This document shows positions 45,587 through 53,934 of a DNA stretch of 64,000 nt, one piece after another. Location of the stretch: assembly GCA_012317185.1 (NCBI GenBank), contig CP048838.1, positions 1,612,001-1,676,000 on the forward strand, written 5' to 3'. This stretch comes from [Clostridium] innocuum (GTDB lineage Bacteria; Bacillota_I; Bacilli_A; Erysipelotrichales; Erysipelotrichaceae). Both the position numbers and the translations under genes were made by a program. Under the pieces are notes generated by a model. The model did not search any database and was not told the origin of the DNA. It was given only the letters and a program-made list of their open reading frames with translations. Position 1 is the first letter of the stretch. Every line of letters begins with the position of its first letter.

Positions 45587-46240
45587 TTATAGGCGGGAAA
45601 GCCGCTGCTCATCAAGTATGGTGATACAGCCTCTTGATTGCTGAAGCAGACCATCCCTTTGAAATTGCTTCAAGAGGCGGGATACAACCTCACGGGCAGT
45701 CCCCAGCTCATGTGCCAGCGTATCATGTGTGAGCTGAAGGGAAGTGGCTTCCTGAAGCTGCATCTGTGTTAAAAGCGCCTGGGCAAGTCGGTGCTCGTTG
45801 CTGGAAAACATGACATCGTGCATGGTGTTCATCACGGAGGAAAAGCGATCTGCAACCAGCTCCATCGTAAAATCCTTTACCCGGCAGTTTTGTAATGAAA
45901 CGATCTGCAGAATCTGCTTGGGAATGAGCAGGATCACGGCATCCGTTTCAAACTCCATGCTGACCGTGAAGGTCAGAGAATGAATCATACAGGCTGCCGA
46001 CAATACACAGACATCCTGTTCCAATAAACGATACAGCGTAATTTCATTCCCCTGCGGTGACATCATGAAAATACGTGCCTGTCCTTTTACCATCATTTCC
46101 AGACCGGTGCATTCCTGACTGCCGTGATTGAGAATGTCCCCCTTTTGAAAGCTGCGCTCTATGATATGGGTAGATAACAGCTGCTTTTGGTCATCTGTAA
46201 GCTCCTTCCAGAAGGGAAGTGTTTCAAGGTAATTATGCAT
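45587..46240 (-). CDS. Crp/Fnr-family transcriptional regulator
   Basis: 217 residues. Sensor barrel (LPFWKELTDDQKQLLSTHII; GLEMMVKGQARIFMMSPQGN) and winged helix (LTHDTLAHELGTAREVVSRL, LKQFQRDGLLQQSRGCITIL). Cys residues in the barrel (C84, C89) are not in an Fnr-type N-terminal cluster. The promoter lies in the 110 bases shared with the surface-protein remnant on the other strand. Confidence 0.9.
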   Translation of the reverse strand: MHNYLETLPFWKELTDDQKQLLSTHIIERSFQKGDILNHGSQECTGLEMMVKGQARIFMMSPQGNEITLYRLLEQDVCVLSAACMIHSLTFTVSMEFETDAVILLIPKQILQIVSLQNCRVKDFTMELVADRFSSVMNTMHDVMFSSNEHRLAQALLTQMQLQEATSLQLTHDTLAHELGTAREVVSRLLKQFQRDGLLQQSRGCITILDEQRLSRL

Positions 46241-46294
46241 ATATCCATCCTTTCAGTAATAGTATAGCAGAAATAAGAAATTTGCGTTGTCCTT

Positions 46295-46699
46295 TTGCAT
46301 GCTTCCTGTATAGTATACACAGAATGTACAGGAAAGGTAACAGCAGGAGAGTGCATGAGTTATACCTTTAAACCTTACAGGGGTTATCATGTACAGGATG
46401 TCGTCGTTGACGGTAAATCTATGGGACAGCTGGATAGCTATACATTTTCTTCTGTCAGTGAAAATCATACCATTCATGTTATTTTTGAAAAGGATGAGGT
46501 AAAAGCAGAACATACGAAGCTTGAACACGCTGATTCTGCTGGAGTACAGAAAAGCAGTCCTGAAAAATCACAAATAGCTATAAAGCATACAGCGGCGGAT
46601 ACCTTTGATTCTACTGGAAATGAAATCTGGCTGCTGGCTGGAGTTGTATCCATATTTGCAATGCTTTGTACCGGCATTTATCGGTTTAAAAGAAGATGA
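46295..46699 (+). pseudogene. 3' remnant of a cell-wall anchored repeat protein
   Basis: The frame reads TGKVTAGECMSYTFKPYRGY, HVQDVVVDGKSMGQLDSYTF and ENHTIHVIFEK, the last copy of a bacterial surface repeat of the GYxVxDVxVDG type. It ends with a hydrophobic segment and RFKRR tail as in sortase substrates, but the sorting motif has decayed to FDSTG. The homology extends upstream of the only ATG with a ribosome site (46355, CAGGAGAG), so a large 5' part has been lost. No signal peptide is left. Confidence 0.6.
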
Positions 46700-46702
46700 A
46701 GG

Positions 46703-46735
46703 AAAAACGGTCTGTGTGATGGACAGATCGTTTTT
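46703..46735 (+). terminator. rho-independent terminator
   Basis: AAAACGGTCTGT and ACAGATCGTTTTT pair with one mismatch around GTGATGG. Confidence 0.7.
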
Positions 46736-47089
46736 AAGTTTACAATGTTTGGTTCATGAGCTAGCGCTTTGTAGCACACTGAAAAAAACAGTAAATGCTG
46801 ATGCAGGTATAGAAAGCGATGACGGACAGTAAAGAGTATACTTGCAAACTGAAAGTTATTTCAATATTTAATGGAATCAGCTACTAGTCCCATATGAAGC
46901 TTTCATCAGGTAGTGATAAACGGATATGATTCTTTCAGCCTTTGTCTGCGGCATATGCGCGGTATGAATCCGGGATATGCAGATCTGTTTTTTTCAGTGT
47001 GATATTGTTCCTAATATAAATATGGTATGCAGCATAGGATTCTGCTTTGGTTTGTGATAAAATAATACCATTCGAACAGGAGGCGGCAT
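46736..47089. other. intergenic region upstream of priA
   Basis: 350 bases without a recognised gene. GAACAGGAGGCGGC is the priA ribosome site. Confidence 0.4.
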
Positions 47090-49258
47090 ATGAAAATAGC
47101 ACAGGTATTTGTTGAACATCCCATCATGCATCTGGACCATACCTTTACCTATGCCTGCGACGGCTTTTCTGTACAGCGGGGAGTTCGTGTACAGGTGCCA
47201 TTCGGGAAAACCTCGATTATCGGCTTTGTTATGCAGGTGGAAACGATCACGGAGCAGCAGGCTGCCGGATACGGCTTCACCATACGTCCGATTGACAAGG
47301 TGATTGATGAGGAACCGCTGCTGAATGAGGAGCTGTTTGCTCTTGGTGAATGGATGGCGAAAACCTGTATCGTACCAATGATCAGCTGCTTTCAGTGCAT
47401 GCTTCCGGCAAAGCTGAAACCAAAATCAACGCATGGACATGCAAAGAGGGAAGCCTGGATACGTTATGTGAAAGATGGGGATGGGCTGACGGTAAAGCAG
47501 CGTGCCGCATTACAGGCACTGCAGGAAGAAAAGGAAATGCTTCGCTCACAGTTTTATCAGATTTATAAAACACCGGGTAAAAAGCTGGTAAAGCTTGGGC
47601 TGGCACAGGTATATGAAAAAGAAGCGCAGGCACGACTTTTGTCAAAGGAAATCACACAGCAGGATCTGCCCCTTCACCCGGAGCAGCAACAGGCGCTGCA
47701 TATCCTGCAGAAGGTAAGCGGGCATGAGGTTGTTTTACTGCATGGTGCGACCGGCAGTGGGAAAACAGAGGTGTTTCTGCAGCTGGCAAGGTCTGTCATG
47801 CAGCAGGGAAAGCAGGTTCTGATTCTGGTACCGGAAATCTCTTTGACTCCACAGATGGTAAAGCGGGTAACGGCACGCTTTGGAAGGCATGTGGCAATCT
47901 ATCATTCCGGATTGAATGCACAGGAGAAATACGAGCAGTATCAGCTTGTCCGCCGGCATCAGGTGCAGATCGTGGTCGGTACACGCAGTGCGGTTTTTAT
48001 GCCGTTTGATAATCTGGGTGTCATCATCATGGATGAAGAGCACGATACCAGCTATAAACAGGATTCCTCTCCACGCTATCATTGTCGCGATATCGCTTTG
48101 CAAAGAGGAAGACATCATCATGCGCTGGTCGTTTTGGCAAGTGCCACGCCTTCTCTGGAAACCTATGCCAGAGCAATTAAGGGTGTTTATCGGCTGATTG
48201 AAATGCCAAGCCGCATCAATGGCAGCTTTCCGGATGTAAAGCTGGTGGAAATGCGCAAGGCGGTCGGTCGGGGAGAGAGCTATCTGCTGAGCAATGAGCT
48301 GCTGGCTGCAATGTATGAGCGGCTGCAAAGAAAGGAACAGATCCTTCTGCTTCTGAATCGCAGAGGCTATACACCAATCCTTCGCTGTATCGGCTGCGGC
48401 CATGTCGTAATGTGTCCGCACTGTGAGGTGGCGATGTCCTATCACAAGGATGATAAACAGCTGAAATGCCATACCTGCGGATATACGATGCCGGTACCGA
48501 ATTACTGTCCCGAATGCGGCAGTGATACCTGGCGGTATCTCGGGCTGGGTACGCAAAAGCTGGAGGAGCTTGTGCAGATCAAATTTCCGGATGCCAGGAT
48601 TATTCGCATGGATGCGGATACGACAGGGAAAAAAAATGCCCACGAGGAGCTGCTGGCTGCCTTTGGTGAGCACAGGGCGGATATTCTTATGGGAACACAG
48701 ATGATTGCGAAGGGGCTGGATTTTGAAAATGTGACACTGGTTGGTATCATCAACGGGGATGCCATGCTGAATCGCAGTGATTATCGCAGTGCAGAGCTGA
48801 CCTACGATCTGCTGGAGCAGGCGGTGGGAAGAAGCGGGCGCGGTGCCAAGGCGGGGGAGGTCATTATTCAGGCATACGATACAACACATTATGCCATACA
48901 GTGTGCGGCGCACCATGATTATCGAGCCTTTTTTCAGAACGAAATGAAATACCGGCATATTGCAGGCTATCCACCGTATACCTATCTGGCCTCCATGATG
49001 TTTTCCCATACCTCACCGGAGGAGGTCGCAAAGGCTGCCGCCAGAGCAAAAAAGCTGCTGGAAGCGCATGCGGGATATCGAATTCTGGGACCGGCACAGC
49101 TGACAAAGCGCAAGGATGAGATGCGTATGCGCATCCTGCTGAAGGGAAAACAGCAGGAGCTGCTGGGGCAATGTGTCCGAGAGGTTTATGATGCACATCT
49201 CGCCGCAAAGGAAAAGGCCAGACTGGATATCGATGTATCTCCGGTCGCGCTGGATTGA
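47090..49258 (+). CDS. priA: primosomal replication restart helicase PriA
   Basis: 722 residues. The N-terminal 3'-OH-binding domain (HLDHTFTYACDGFSVQRGVR, VQVPFGKTSIIGFV) is followed by the helicase core with Walker A GATGSGKT and a DEEH box, the zinc region (CIGCGHVVMCPHC; CHTCGYTMPVPNYCPEC) and helicase motifs V and VI (GTQMIAKGLDFENVTLVGII; EQAVGRSGRGAKAGEV). It reloads DnaB at stalled forks. First gene of an operon with the PAP2 protein and rsmB. RBS AGGAGGCGGC. Confidence 0.97.
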   Translation: MKIAQVFVEHPIMHLDHTFTYACDGFSVQRGVRVQVPFGKTSIIGFVMQVETITEQQAAGYGFTIRPIDKVIDEEPLLNEELFALGEWMAKTCIVPMISCFQCMLPAKLKPKSTHGHAKREAWIRYVKDGDGLTVKQRAALQALQEEKEMLRSQFYQIYKTPGKKLVKLGLAQVYEKEAQARLLSKEITQQDLPLHPEQQQALHILQKVSGHEVVLLHGATGSGKTEVFLQLARSVMQQGKQVLILVPEISLTPQMVKRVTARFGRHVAIYHSGLNAQEKYEQYQLVRRHQVQIVVGTRSAVFMPFDNLGVIIMDEEHDTSYKQDSSPRYHCRDIALQRGRHHHALVVLASATPSLETYARAIKGVYRLIEMPSRINGSFPDVKLVEMRKAVGRGESYLLSNELLAAMYERLQRKEQILLLLNRRGYTPILRCIGCGHVVMCPHCEVAMSYHKDDKQLKCHTCGYTMPVPNYCPECGSDTWRYLGLGTQKLEELVQIKFPDARIIRMDADTTGKKNAHEELLAAFGEHRADILMGTQMIAKGLDFENVTLVGIINGDAMLNRSDYRSAELTYDLLEQAVGRSGRGAKAGEVIIQAYDTTHYAIQCAAHHDYRAFFQNEMKYRHIAGYPPYTYLASMMFSHTSPEEVAKAAARAKKLLEAHAGYRILGPAQLTKRKDEMRMRILLKGKQQELLGQCVREVYDAHLAAKEKARLDIDVSPVALD

Positions 49259-49268
49259 GGAGGCTGTT

Positions 49269-50048
49269 ATGCAGAAAAAAGAATGGATACCGGTGGGAGC
49301 GGCACTGCTTCTGTTAGCTTTCGGTGCAGTTTATGATTATCAGATCACGGATACCCTGTACCAGACGCTTCCAATGACAGGTATGATATTTGAACGCTTT
49401 TTACTACTACCTGTACAAATGATGACCGTGCTTGCCATGGCGATGCTGTTTCGTGTAAAGAAAAATGCTTTTTATCTTTTAATCGGCTATGCGGCATCCT
49501 ACTATATGCTGCAGGATGCCTTACATTACTGGGTTTCCCTGCAGAACAGTGGTGTACAGCTGCTCCTGCTTGCAGGAAGCGGTGGACTAATCGCTGTTGT
49601 GCAGCTAGTGATACAGCGTATTCCCTATAACTGGATACAGAAGCATCTTTCATTTTTTGTGTTTTATACACTTGTACTGCTGAGTGCGGTGCTGATTACG
49701 ACGATTCTCAAGCTGGCGTGGGGACGTATCCGCTATCGCGATATGCAGGATGCCGCACAGTTCTGTGTATGGTATAAGCCATGCGGATCGATTGGCAGCA
49801 ATTCCTTTCCAAGCGGTCACACAACAGCCTTTACAACCCTTATGTGCTGGCTGCAATGGAAAAAGAATCCGTATGAGAAACCGTCCGTTTGGCGTTATCT
49901 GCTGATTGGAACGGCAATTCTTTTCATGCCGCTGACACGCATGATTATGGGTGCTCATTTTTTGAGTGATACAGCGATGGGCTTTCTGATCACCTATGGC
50001 TGCTATCTGTATTATCGACAATTTTTCAGGAAGAGGGGATATTTATGA
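49269..50048 (+). CDS. PAP2-family membrane phosphatase
   Basis: 259 residues with about six helices. The three phosphatase motifs are KLAWGRIRYRD (usual KxxxxxxRP, with Pro replaced by Tyr), SFPSGHTTA and TRMIMGAHFLSD (SRxxxxxHxxxD). Substrates may be undecaprenyl diphosphate or phosphatidic acid. AGGAGGCTG directs the ATG at 49269, ten bases after the priA stop. It overlaps rsmB by four bases. Confidence 0.85.
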   Translation: MQKKEWIPVGAALLLLAFGAVYDYQITDTLYQTLPMTGMIFERFLLLPVQMMTVLAMAMLFRVKKNAFYLLIGYAASYYMLQDALHYWVSLQNSGVQLLLLAGSGGLIAVVQLVIQRIPYNWIQKHLSFFVFYTLVLLSAVLITTILKLAWGRIRYRDMQDAAQFCVWYKPCGSIGSNSFPSGHTTAFTTLMCWLQWKKNPYEKPSVWRYLLIGTAILFMPLTRMIMGAHFLSDTAMGFLITYGCYLYYRQFFRKRGYL

Positions 50049-51292
50049 ACGCAAGAGGAATCGCTTATACGATGCTGAGGGATATCTGTTTACATAAGAC
50101 CTACAGTAATCTGCTGCTGCGCAAGGGACTGAATCAGGCCAAGCCGCAGGATAAGGGGCTGATCACGCAGATTGTTTACGGTACTCTGCAAAACTACCGG
50201 CTGTGCCGCTATCAGTGGGAAGATTGTGTGAAAAAGCTGCCCAGTGATGAGGTTTGTGTTTTACTGGATATGAGTGTGTATCAGCTGTTTTACATGGACA
50301 AGCTGCCCGCCTATGCGATTATCAATGATGCTGTAGAAATCACGAAGAAGCAGATTCATGGAAACATCGCAAAGCTTGTCAATGCTGTACTGCACGCTGT
50401 ACAGCGCAGAGGAAAGCGGGAAATTACAGGCAAAGAGGAGGAAGCTCTGGCAATCAGGACCTCTCATCCAACCTGGCTTGTACAGATGTGGAAGGCACAG
50501 TACGGCTGGGATAACGCACAAAAGATTTGTGAAGCGGATATGGAAACAAAGCCAAACGCTGCCCGCGTAAATACATGGAAAATAACAAGAGATGAGCTGA
50601 TGAAGCAGGATTCCTCCTTTCAAAAGGGATATCTGAGTGAGGATGCTTTGCTGTATGATGCATCGCTGGCCGCAACACCATGGTATGCGCAGGGACTGCT
50701 TTCCATACAGGATGAAGCGAGTCAGCTGATTGCACGTATCGTGGATCCGCAAAAAGGAGAACAGATTCTTGATGTGTGCAGTGCACCGGGTACAAAGGCG
50801 AACCATATGGCTGAGCTGATGCAGAATGATGGCAGCATTGTATGCGGCGATATTCATGAGCATAGAGTAGAGCTGATCAGGGAGGGTGCTGCGCGTCTTG
50901 GTATCACGATTTTAAAGCCGCAGGTTATGGATGCGACAGAGCTCAAGGAAGTCGAAGGAATTCTGTTTGATCGTGTATTATGCGATGTGCCATGCAGCGG
51001 ATATGGGGTATTAGCCAGAAAAAGTGATATCAAGGTTCATATGCAAAGCGGTGATATGGATACGCTGATTCCGATTCAAAAGGCGATCCTTGCAAAGAGT
51101 GCCGAGCATGTAAAGGAACATGGGATTCTTGTATATTCCACCTGTACGCTGAATAAAAAAGAAAACGAAAAGCAGGTGCAGGCGTTTTTAAAGGAGCATG
51201 AGAACTTCACCCTGATAGAGGAACGAACGATATTTCCGTATACTGCACATACGGATGGATTTTATATGGCGAAGCTGCAGAGGATTTCATGA
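50045..51292 (+). CDS. rsmB: 16S rRNA (cytosine967-C5)-methyltransferase RsmB
   Basis: 415 residues. An N-terminal NusB-like RNA-binding domain (RGIAYTMLRDICLHKTYSNL; ITQIVYGTLQNYRLCRYQW) precedes the methyltransferase domain: SIQDEASQLIARIVDPQKGE, LDVCSAPGTKANHMAELM (SAM loop), CDVPCSGYGVLARKSDIK with the motif IV Cys, and YSTCTLNKKENEKQV with the catalytic Cys of motif VI. It makes m5C967 in 16S rRNA. It is coupled to the PAP2 gene by an ATGA overlap and is followed by a terminator. Confidence 0.95.
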   Translation: MNARGIAYTMLRDICLHKTYSNLLLRKGLNQAKPQDKGLITQIVYGTLQNYRLCRYQWEDCVKKLPSDEVCVLLDMSVYQLFYMDKLPAYAIINDAVEITKKQIHGNIAKLVNAVLHAVQRRGKREITGKEEEALAIRTSHPTWLVQMWKAQYGWDNAQKICEADMETKPNAARVNTWKITRDELMKQDSSFQKGYLSEDALLYDASLAATPWYAQGLLSIQDEASQLIARIVDPQKGEQILDVCSAPGTKANHMAELMQNDGSIVCGDIHEHRVELIREGAARLGITILKPQVMDATELKEVEGILFDRVLCDVPCSGYGVLARKSDIKVHMQSGDMDTLIPIQKAILAKSAEHVKEHGILVYSTCTLNKKENEKQVQAFLKEHENFTLIEERTIFPYTAHTDGFYMAKLQRIS

Positions 51293-51360
51293 AGTAAATT
51301 ATGGTATCGCCTAATAAAATAATGAAAGCTTAACAGCATTAAATATAGTATTAATAGAGC

Positions 51361-51386
51361 AAGGCAGAAAATTCTGTCTTTTTTTT
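51361..51386 (+). terminator. terminator of the priA-rsmB operon
   Basis: GGCAGAA and TTCTGTC pair and are followed by nine T. It marks the boundary between core genes and the AT-rich island. Confidence 0.75.
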
Positions 51387-51433
51387 ATATATACTATATG
51401 TTATATTTAGTTTAGGGAAAGGGATGATGCTAT

Positions 51434-52720
51434 ATGAAATTAACGGATTCATATAAACAGAAATTAAATATATTGATACCCTATTATAGGAATCAGAATT
51501 TGAAGGAAACAGGGGAAGGTATTTGGCAACAGTCAGCATTTTATACAAATAGCGATACAAAGCTTCCTGTATGTTCTTCAAAGCTATACTGCGGTTTGGA
51601 AAAACAACGTATGCTGGTACGGGATGCTATATACGAATTTGCTGCAGAAAAACTAAACAAACGAGTGATGGAAGACGATGAATGGAATCAGATTATAGAT
51701 AAAACAGCGCATCAGGTATGTAAACTCATGGATTTTAGAAAAGAAAAGGAAAGCATAAATGTGTTGGAAAAAGCATGTAGAAGGCTTGAAATTTGTAGAG
51801 GGGTTCTCTACTATGAAGAAATCTTATGGCTGTTTGAAATTTTAAAAGCATATTTCAGTGCTATGGATCAAGTCATCACTGAAAGTGAATTCTATCGTCT
51901 TGATGCGATTATTACCGTATTTCATAATGATTTGAAGCAATTGGCAATGTATTATCTATATGTATATGCGAATCATAATGAAGATGAAAAAATAGGATAT
52001 GTGTTGAATAAATATGAGTATCATGCATCGAAACTGTTATCCAATCAGTTATTTGCAATGAATGCAGATTTACGAAAGGGCAAAATACTGAATTTTTTAG
52101 ATACTGGAAAAGAATTGGAGAAACTGTTTCAGGAAACAAATAATAAGATTCAATTGTATTATTTATATATGAAGTTAATAGCAGCTTATATTGATATCAG
52201 TATGGCATGTAAATATATAGAGAAAATTAGAAATTTTCTATTGACCAATGATGAACTATCTTTGCGTCAAAAAAGTACTGGTTATATGAATATGGGGACA
52301 CTTTTGTTATATGCAGGTAGATATGAGGATAGTATTGAATATCTGGAGGAAGCTATTAAGCTTTCCGACAGGAAACTTGTGCGTTGCGAAATCTGTATCT
52401 CTCATGCATATCGCATGTTGAGGCTTCCAATACCGCATCAATACTTGATTACGGATGATGTTGCAAAGGGCGATATGGTTGATTGGTTATTATATGTGTT
52501 CTTTTATAATCTTGAAACGGTTAATAATGAAGAACAAAAGAAATATCTAATAAAAAAGGTTTTACCATTTCTTGAAATAAATGATAAACTCTATCTTAAA
52601 ATTTTAGAGGAGGAGCTTGAGTTATTGTGTGATAACGGGAAAGGATATAAAGCAATCTATGATTATCATGTATATGTGCGGAAAAAATCGATGAGAATCA
52701 TGAGTAAACAAGGAAAATAA
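51434..52720 (+). CDS. TPR-type regulator of the PlcR/Rgg kind, helix-turn-helix not clear
   Basis: 428 residues, almost entirely helical. Residues ~1-75 contain SSKLYCGLEKQRMLVRDAIY followed by EFAAEKLNKRV, which is how the end of a degenerate XRE domain looks in PlcR/Rgg-like regulators, though a clean helix-turn-helix cannot be made out. Residues ~160-420 look like TPR-like hairpins (MNMGTLLLYAGRYEDSIEYL and EEAIKLS). Such proteins bind short peptides. It lies just upstream of a promoter and a peptide-like gene on the same strand. AT-rich codon use, unlike rsmB before it. RBS AAAGGGATGATG. Confidence 0.6.
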   Translation: MKLTDSYKQKLNILIPYYRNQNLKETGEGIWQQSAFYTNSDTKLPVCSSKLYCGLEKQRMLVRDAIYEFAAEKLNKRVMEDDEWNQIIDKTAHQVCKLMDFRKEKESINVLEKACRRLEICRGVLYYEEILWLFEILKAYFSAMDQVITESEFYRLDAIITVFHNDLKQLAMYYLYVYANHNEDEKIGYVLNKYEYHASKLLSNQLFAMNADLRKGKILNFLDTGKELEKLFQETNNKIQLYYLYMKLIAAYIDISMACKYIEKIRNFLLTNDELSLRQKSTGYMNMGTLLLYAGRYEDSIEYLEEAIKLSDRKLVRCEICISHAYRMLRLPIPHQYLITDDVAKGDMVDWLLYVFFYNLETVNNEEQKKYLIKKVLPFLEINDKLYLKILEEELELLCDNGKGYKAIYDYHVYVRKKSMRIMSKQGK

Positions 52721-52748
52721 GAAGATTTTTTATAATTAGCTTCATGTC

Positions 52749-52777
52749 TTGTATGTCGTTAAGGAGTAATTTATAAT
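52749..52777 (+). promoter_or_regulatory. promoter of the bacteriocin-like gene cluster
   Basis: TTGTAT (52749-52754) and a perfect TATAAT (52772-52777) are 17 bases apart, immediately after the regulator gene. An imperfect inverted repeat (TTTATAATAGTTATATAAA) overlaps the -10 and is a candidate operator. Confidence 0.7.
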
Positions 52778-52805
52778 AGTTATATAAAATGAGGAGGAAA
52801 ATAAA

Positions 52806-52920
52806 ATGATAGCTGTGAAAAAACTTATTTTACCGCCTGGCGTTTCTGTATTCAGATGCAGGAATAATAACAGGTCCAGGCATACAACCTAGAGGTGGAG
52901 GTATTATTATAGAGGAATAA
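52806..52920 (+). pseudogene. short secreted-peptide-like gene with a one-base frameshift
   Basis: After GAGGAGG the ATG opens a 28-codon frame (MIAVKKLILPPGVSVF...) ending at 52892. If one C in the ACCGCCTGG stretch (about 52832-52838) is removed, the reading becomes MIAVKKLILPLAFLYSDA followed by GIITGPGIQPRGGGIIIEE and a TAA at 52918-52920, 37 residues: a basic start, a hydrophobic segment and a Gly/Ile-rich tail. This resembles a peptide pheromone precursor or small bacteriocin. The gene may be truly broken, strain-variable, or misread at one base. It lies between regulator and secreted protein. Confidence 0.45.
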
Positions 52921-52967
52921 AAAGGAGGAAAATGCAGCCTTCATCCAGAGTAAGCACTTAAAAATTT

Positions 52968-53360
52968 ATGAAAAAATTATACGCATTGATATTTACAGGT
53001 ATGTTATTTTTCACAACAATAGGTGTCGGTGCAGCATCTGCTCAATATTATCAAGGTAGACTGTCTATTCCTGGTGGCGGAAGTTCAGATATGACAGGTT
53101 CAAGAATGAAGGTAAATGCTACGAATAATGGAAAGATGAGTGGTGTTACCAGTGCCTGGCTTGGTGCTTATGGAAGAATTTGTCACAGTGATGGAAATCC
53201 TGCTGCGAGACAGGGTCAAAAAAAATTAAATAGTAGTCTCCAACCTCTGGATATTGATCAGGGTGTCTATTTAACAGGTAGTTTGTTCAGAGGAAGAGTT
53301 TTCTCACAGGGCGCTGAACCAAATAATATTACTGTCGATGTACAATTTACACCATGGTAA
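52968..53360 (+). CDS. secreted protein of unknown family, bacteriocin candidate
   Basis: 130 residues. A clear signal peptide (KKLYALIFTGMLFFTTIGVG, cleavage likely after ASA) leaves ~105 residues rich in Gly, Ser, Asn and Gln with a single Cys (RICHSDGNPAARQGQKKL, GVYLTGSLFRGRVFSQG, ITVDVQFTPW). I do not recognise the family; the length, beta-rich look and neighbours recall lactococcin 972-type or DUF2712-type exported proteins. Its own ribosome site is weak: AAAGGAGG lies 40 bases upstream before a nine-codon frame (52933-52962, MQPSSRVST) that ends five bases before the ATG, suggesting coupled translation. Confidence 0.7.
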   Translation: MKKLYALIFTGMLFFTTIGVGAASAQYYQGRLSIPGGGSSDMTGSRMKVNATNNGKMSGVTSAWLGAYGRICHSDGNPAARQGQKKLNSSLQPLDIDQGVYLTGSLFRGRVFSQGAEPNNITVDVQFTPW

Positions 53361-53395
53361 AATAAATGAGACAGAGGAATTCTGTCTCATTTATT
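53361..53395 (+). terminator. perfect 15-bp hairpin after the secreted protein gene
   Basis: AATAAATGAGACAGA and TCTGTCTCATTTATT pair without mismatch around GGAAT. There is only a short T run, so it may be a partial terminator or processing/stability hairpin that lowers expression of the transport genes relative to the secreted protein. Confidence 0.65.
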
Positions 53396-53412
53396 GAGAG
53401 AGAAGGTTAATT

Positions 53413-53637
53413 ATGATGTGGGGAAAAACGAGATATTTAAAAAAAAATATATTGCTAGCATTTTTTTATCTGCTGAGTATTGTATATTATATTTACGCAT
53501 ATACAAGAGATATATCAATTGATGATTATCTTATGAGAATCCATTACATCACATTGATATCAAATAATATCATCATCTATTATTTATATAGAAAATATTC
53601 AATATATAAATCTATACATAAATCCATAATTGTTTGA
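53413..53637 (+). CDS. small two-helix membrane protein
   Basis: 74 residues with two hydrophobic segments (NILLAFFYLLSIVYYIYAYT; YITLISNNIIIYYLYR) and a very Ile/Tyr-rich, AT-rich composition. Family not recognised. Its place between the secreted protein and ABC genes makes an immunity or transport accessory role possible (inference). Confidence 0.5.
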   Translation: MMWGKTRYLKKNILLAFFYLLSIVYYIYAYTRDISIDDYLMRIHYITLISNNIIIYYLYRKYSIYKSIHKSIIV

Positions 53638-53640
53638 TTA

Positions 53641-53922
53641 ATGAAGCACAAATTTGAAAGGATATTATGGAGAAATGCAGTTGCAGATGCAAGCCTGTTT
53701 GTTGTCTCAAACTATATTGTTCTCTGTTTGTTTAATGTTCAGTATATTCAGAATACAGTTTTAGTGATACTGTTTCTATTTGCAAATTTCATTCTGTTCC
53801 TTCTATTGGAAGGAATTGTTATCTATAGCATTACAGAAGATATTCATAAAATAATGTTAATATTGCTTGTTGTCTTAAATCTTTTTTTTCATTATATATT
53901 CATACCAGTCGCATTTTTATAG
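53641..53922 (+). CDS. small membrane protein
   Basis: 93 residues with three hydrophobic stretches (ASLFVVSNYIVLCLFNVQYI; TVLVILFLFANFILFLLLEG; IMLILLVVLNLFFHYIFIPV). It has no good ribosome site and starts three bases after the previous stop, so it is probably translated by reinitiation. No family recognised; it may be a permease subunit fragment of the ABC system. Confidence 0.5.
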   Translation: MKHKFERILWRNAVADASLFVVSNYIVLCLFNVQYIQNTVLVILFLFANFILFLLLEGIVIYSITEDIHKIMLILLVVLNLFFHYIFIPVAFL

Positions 53923-53934
53923 AAAGGGGCAAAC

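Noticed and set aside
47735..49009. 424-codon open frame on the minus strand
   Set aside because: It lies wholly opposite the well-supported priA gene; the His/Arg/Gln-rich product and lack of a ribosome site are typical of antisense shadows of a Cys/Ala/Leu-rich coding frame.
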